A stretch of DNA of 25,396 nucleotides from CAZKFG01 sp964551985. Lineage in GTDB: Bacteria; Bacillota; Negativicutes; Acidaminococcales; JAISLQ01. Both the position numbers and the translations under genes were made by a program. The notes below the pieces were generated by a model. That model saw only the letters and a program-made list of their open reading frames with translations, did not search any database and was not told where the DNA came from. Shown piece by piece: positions 25,194-25,396 of the stretch (within the stretch, counting starts at the first letter, position 1; each line of letters opens with the position of its first letter). Location: the NCBI GenBank assembly GCA_964551985.1, contig CAZKFG010000037.1, forward strand, positions 1-25,396. Direction: 5' to 3'.

Positions 25194-25228
25194 TAAAAAA
25201 AGCACTGGAATTTTCCAGTGCTTTTTTT
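25194..25228. terminator. Bidirectional terminator between convergent genes
   Basis: AGCACTGGAA (25201-25210) pairs with TTCCAGTGCT (25213-25222). It is preceded by an A-rich run and followed by a T-run, so it can stop transcripts from both sides. It lies between the rubrerythrin stop and the stop of the minus-strand transporter. Confidence 0.9.
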
Positions 25229-25235
25229 GTTGAAT

Positions 25236-25396
25236 TTATTTACCGGGGAAAAATGGCCAAACTATAGGAACCACTATCATACAAACTACGAAAGAAACTA
25301 ACACTAGACCAGTACCAGCTTTAACATAGTCCATAAAACGATATCCACCAGGTCCTAAAACTAAAGTATTAGGTGGTGTACCAACAGGAGTAGCAA
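25236..25396 (-). CDS. DASS/SLC13 family carboxylate transporter, C-terminal end (partial)
   Basis: Only the last 52 codons lie in the window; the gene starts beyond the right edge. The peptide holds ATPVGTPPNTLVLGPGGYRF, then MDYVKAG, and a last hydrophobic helix ending in WPFFPGK. The TPPNT loop and GPGGYRFMDYVKAG are typical of the C-terminus of sodium-coupled divalent-anion symporters that carry succinate, malate, citrate or similar acids. The stop codon is at 25236-25238. Family assignment is good despite the short length; the substrate is not known. Confidence 0.8.
   Translation of the reverse strand, partial: ATPVGTPPNTLVLGPGGYRFMDYVKAGTGLVLVSFVVCMIVVPIVWPFFPGK

Noticed and set aside
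1..25396. Mobile element, CRISPR array or tRNA/rRNA gene
   Set aside because: No transposase, integrase, spaced direct repeats, cloverleaf or rRNA-like stretch was recognised by eye; a computed search could still find a short repeat.

Overview
This 25.4 kb window is AT-rich, and all but its edges is protein-coding. It looks like the chromosome of an anaerobic Gram-positive-lineage bacterium. A Negativicutes-type Firmicute is the best guess: there is a Veillonella-like methylmalonyl-CoA decarboxylase alpha homologue, an oxygen-sensitive 4-hydroxybutyryl-CoA dehydratase, a rubrerythrin, strong AGGAGG ribosome-binding sites, and TTG/GTG starts. The taxonomic call is an inference. No rRNA, tRNA, CRISPR array, insertion sequence or phage gene was seen.

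Region A (290-5809, plus strand) holds four genes. They are a class III (CaiB/BaiF) CoA-transferase, a MatC-like dicarboxylate permease, a biotin-dependent-type carboxyltransferase resembling MmdA/PccB, and a 4-hydroxybutyryl-CoA dehydratase with all four iron-sulfur ligands. A hairpin terminator follows. Region B (6057-7949, minus strand) is a sigma-54 activator with a PrpR-type sensor, a PAS domain, an AAA+ domain and a Fis-type HTH.

Region C (8210-20387, plus strand) is a tightly packed run of twelve genes behind a good -24/-12 promoter at 8135-8150. In order they are TctC, TctB, TctA, a class III CoA-transferase, the catalytic subunit of a B12-dependent acyl-CoA mutase, its separate cobalamin-binding subunit, another class III CoA-transferase, a thiolase, an SDR dehydrogenase, an amidohydrolase-2 protein, a sodium:solute symporter and a small two-helix membrane protein. 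An uncharacterised permease (20473-21870) follows a hairpin, then a strong terminator. Region D (22071-25396) looks like unrelated background: an MFS transporter (minus), an HD-GYP protein and a rubrerythrin (plus), and the C-terminal end of a DASS/SLC13 carboxylate transporter (minus).

My reading of regions A-C is a sigma-54-controlled catabolic island for one or more imported carboxylates, probably dicarboxylates. CoA-transferases would activate the acid, the B12 mutase would rearrange the carbon skeleton to a substituted malonyl-CoA, and the MmdA-like protein would decarboxylate it. The dehydratase, SDR and thiolase would then finish it to acetyl-CoA or acyl-CoA units. This logic is known from alkylsuccinate degradation and from methylmalonyl-CoA decarboxylation. 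The gene combination here also overlaps with the enzymes of the 3-hydroxypropionate/4-hydroxybutyrate cycle. The actual substrate cannot be read from the sequence.
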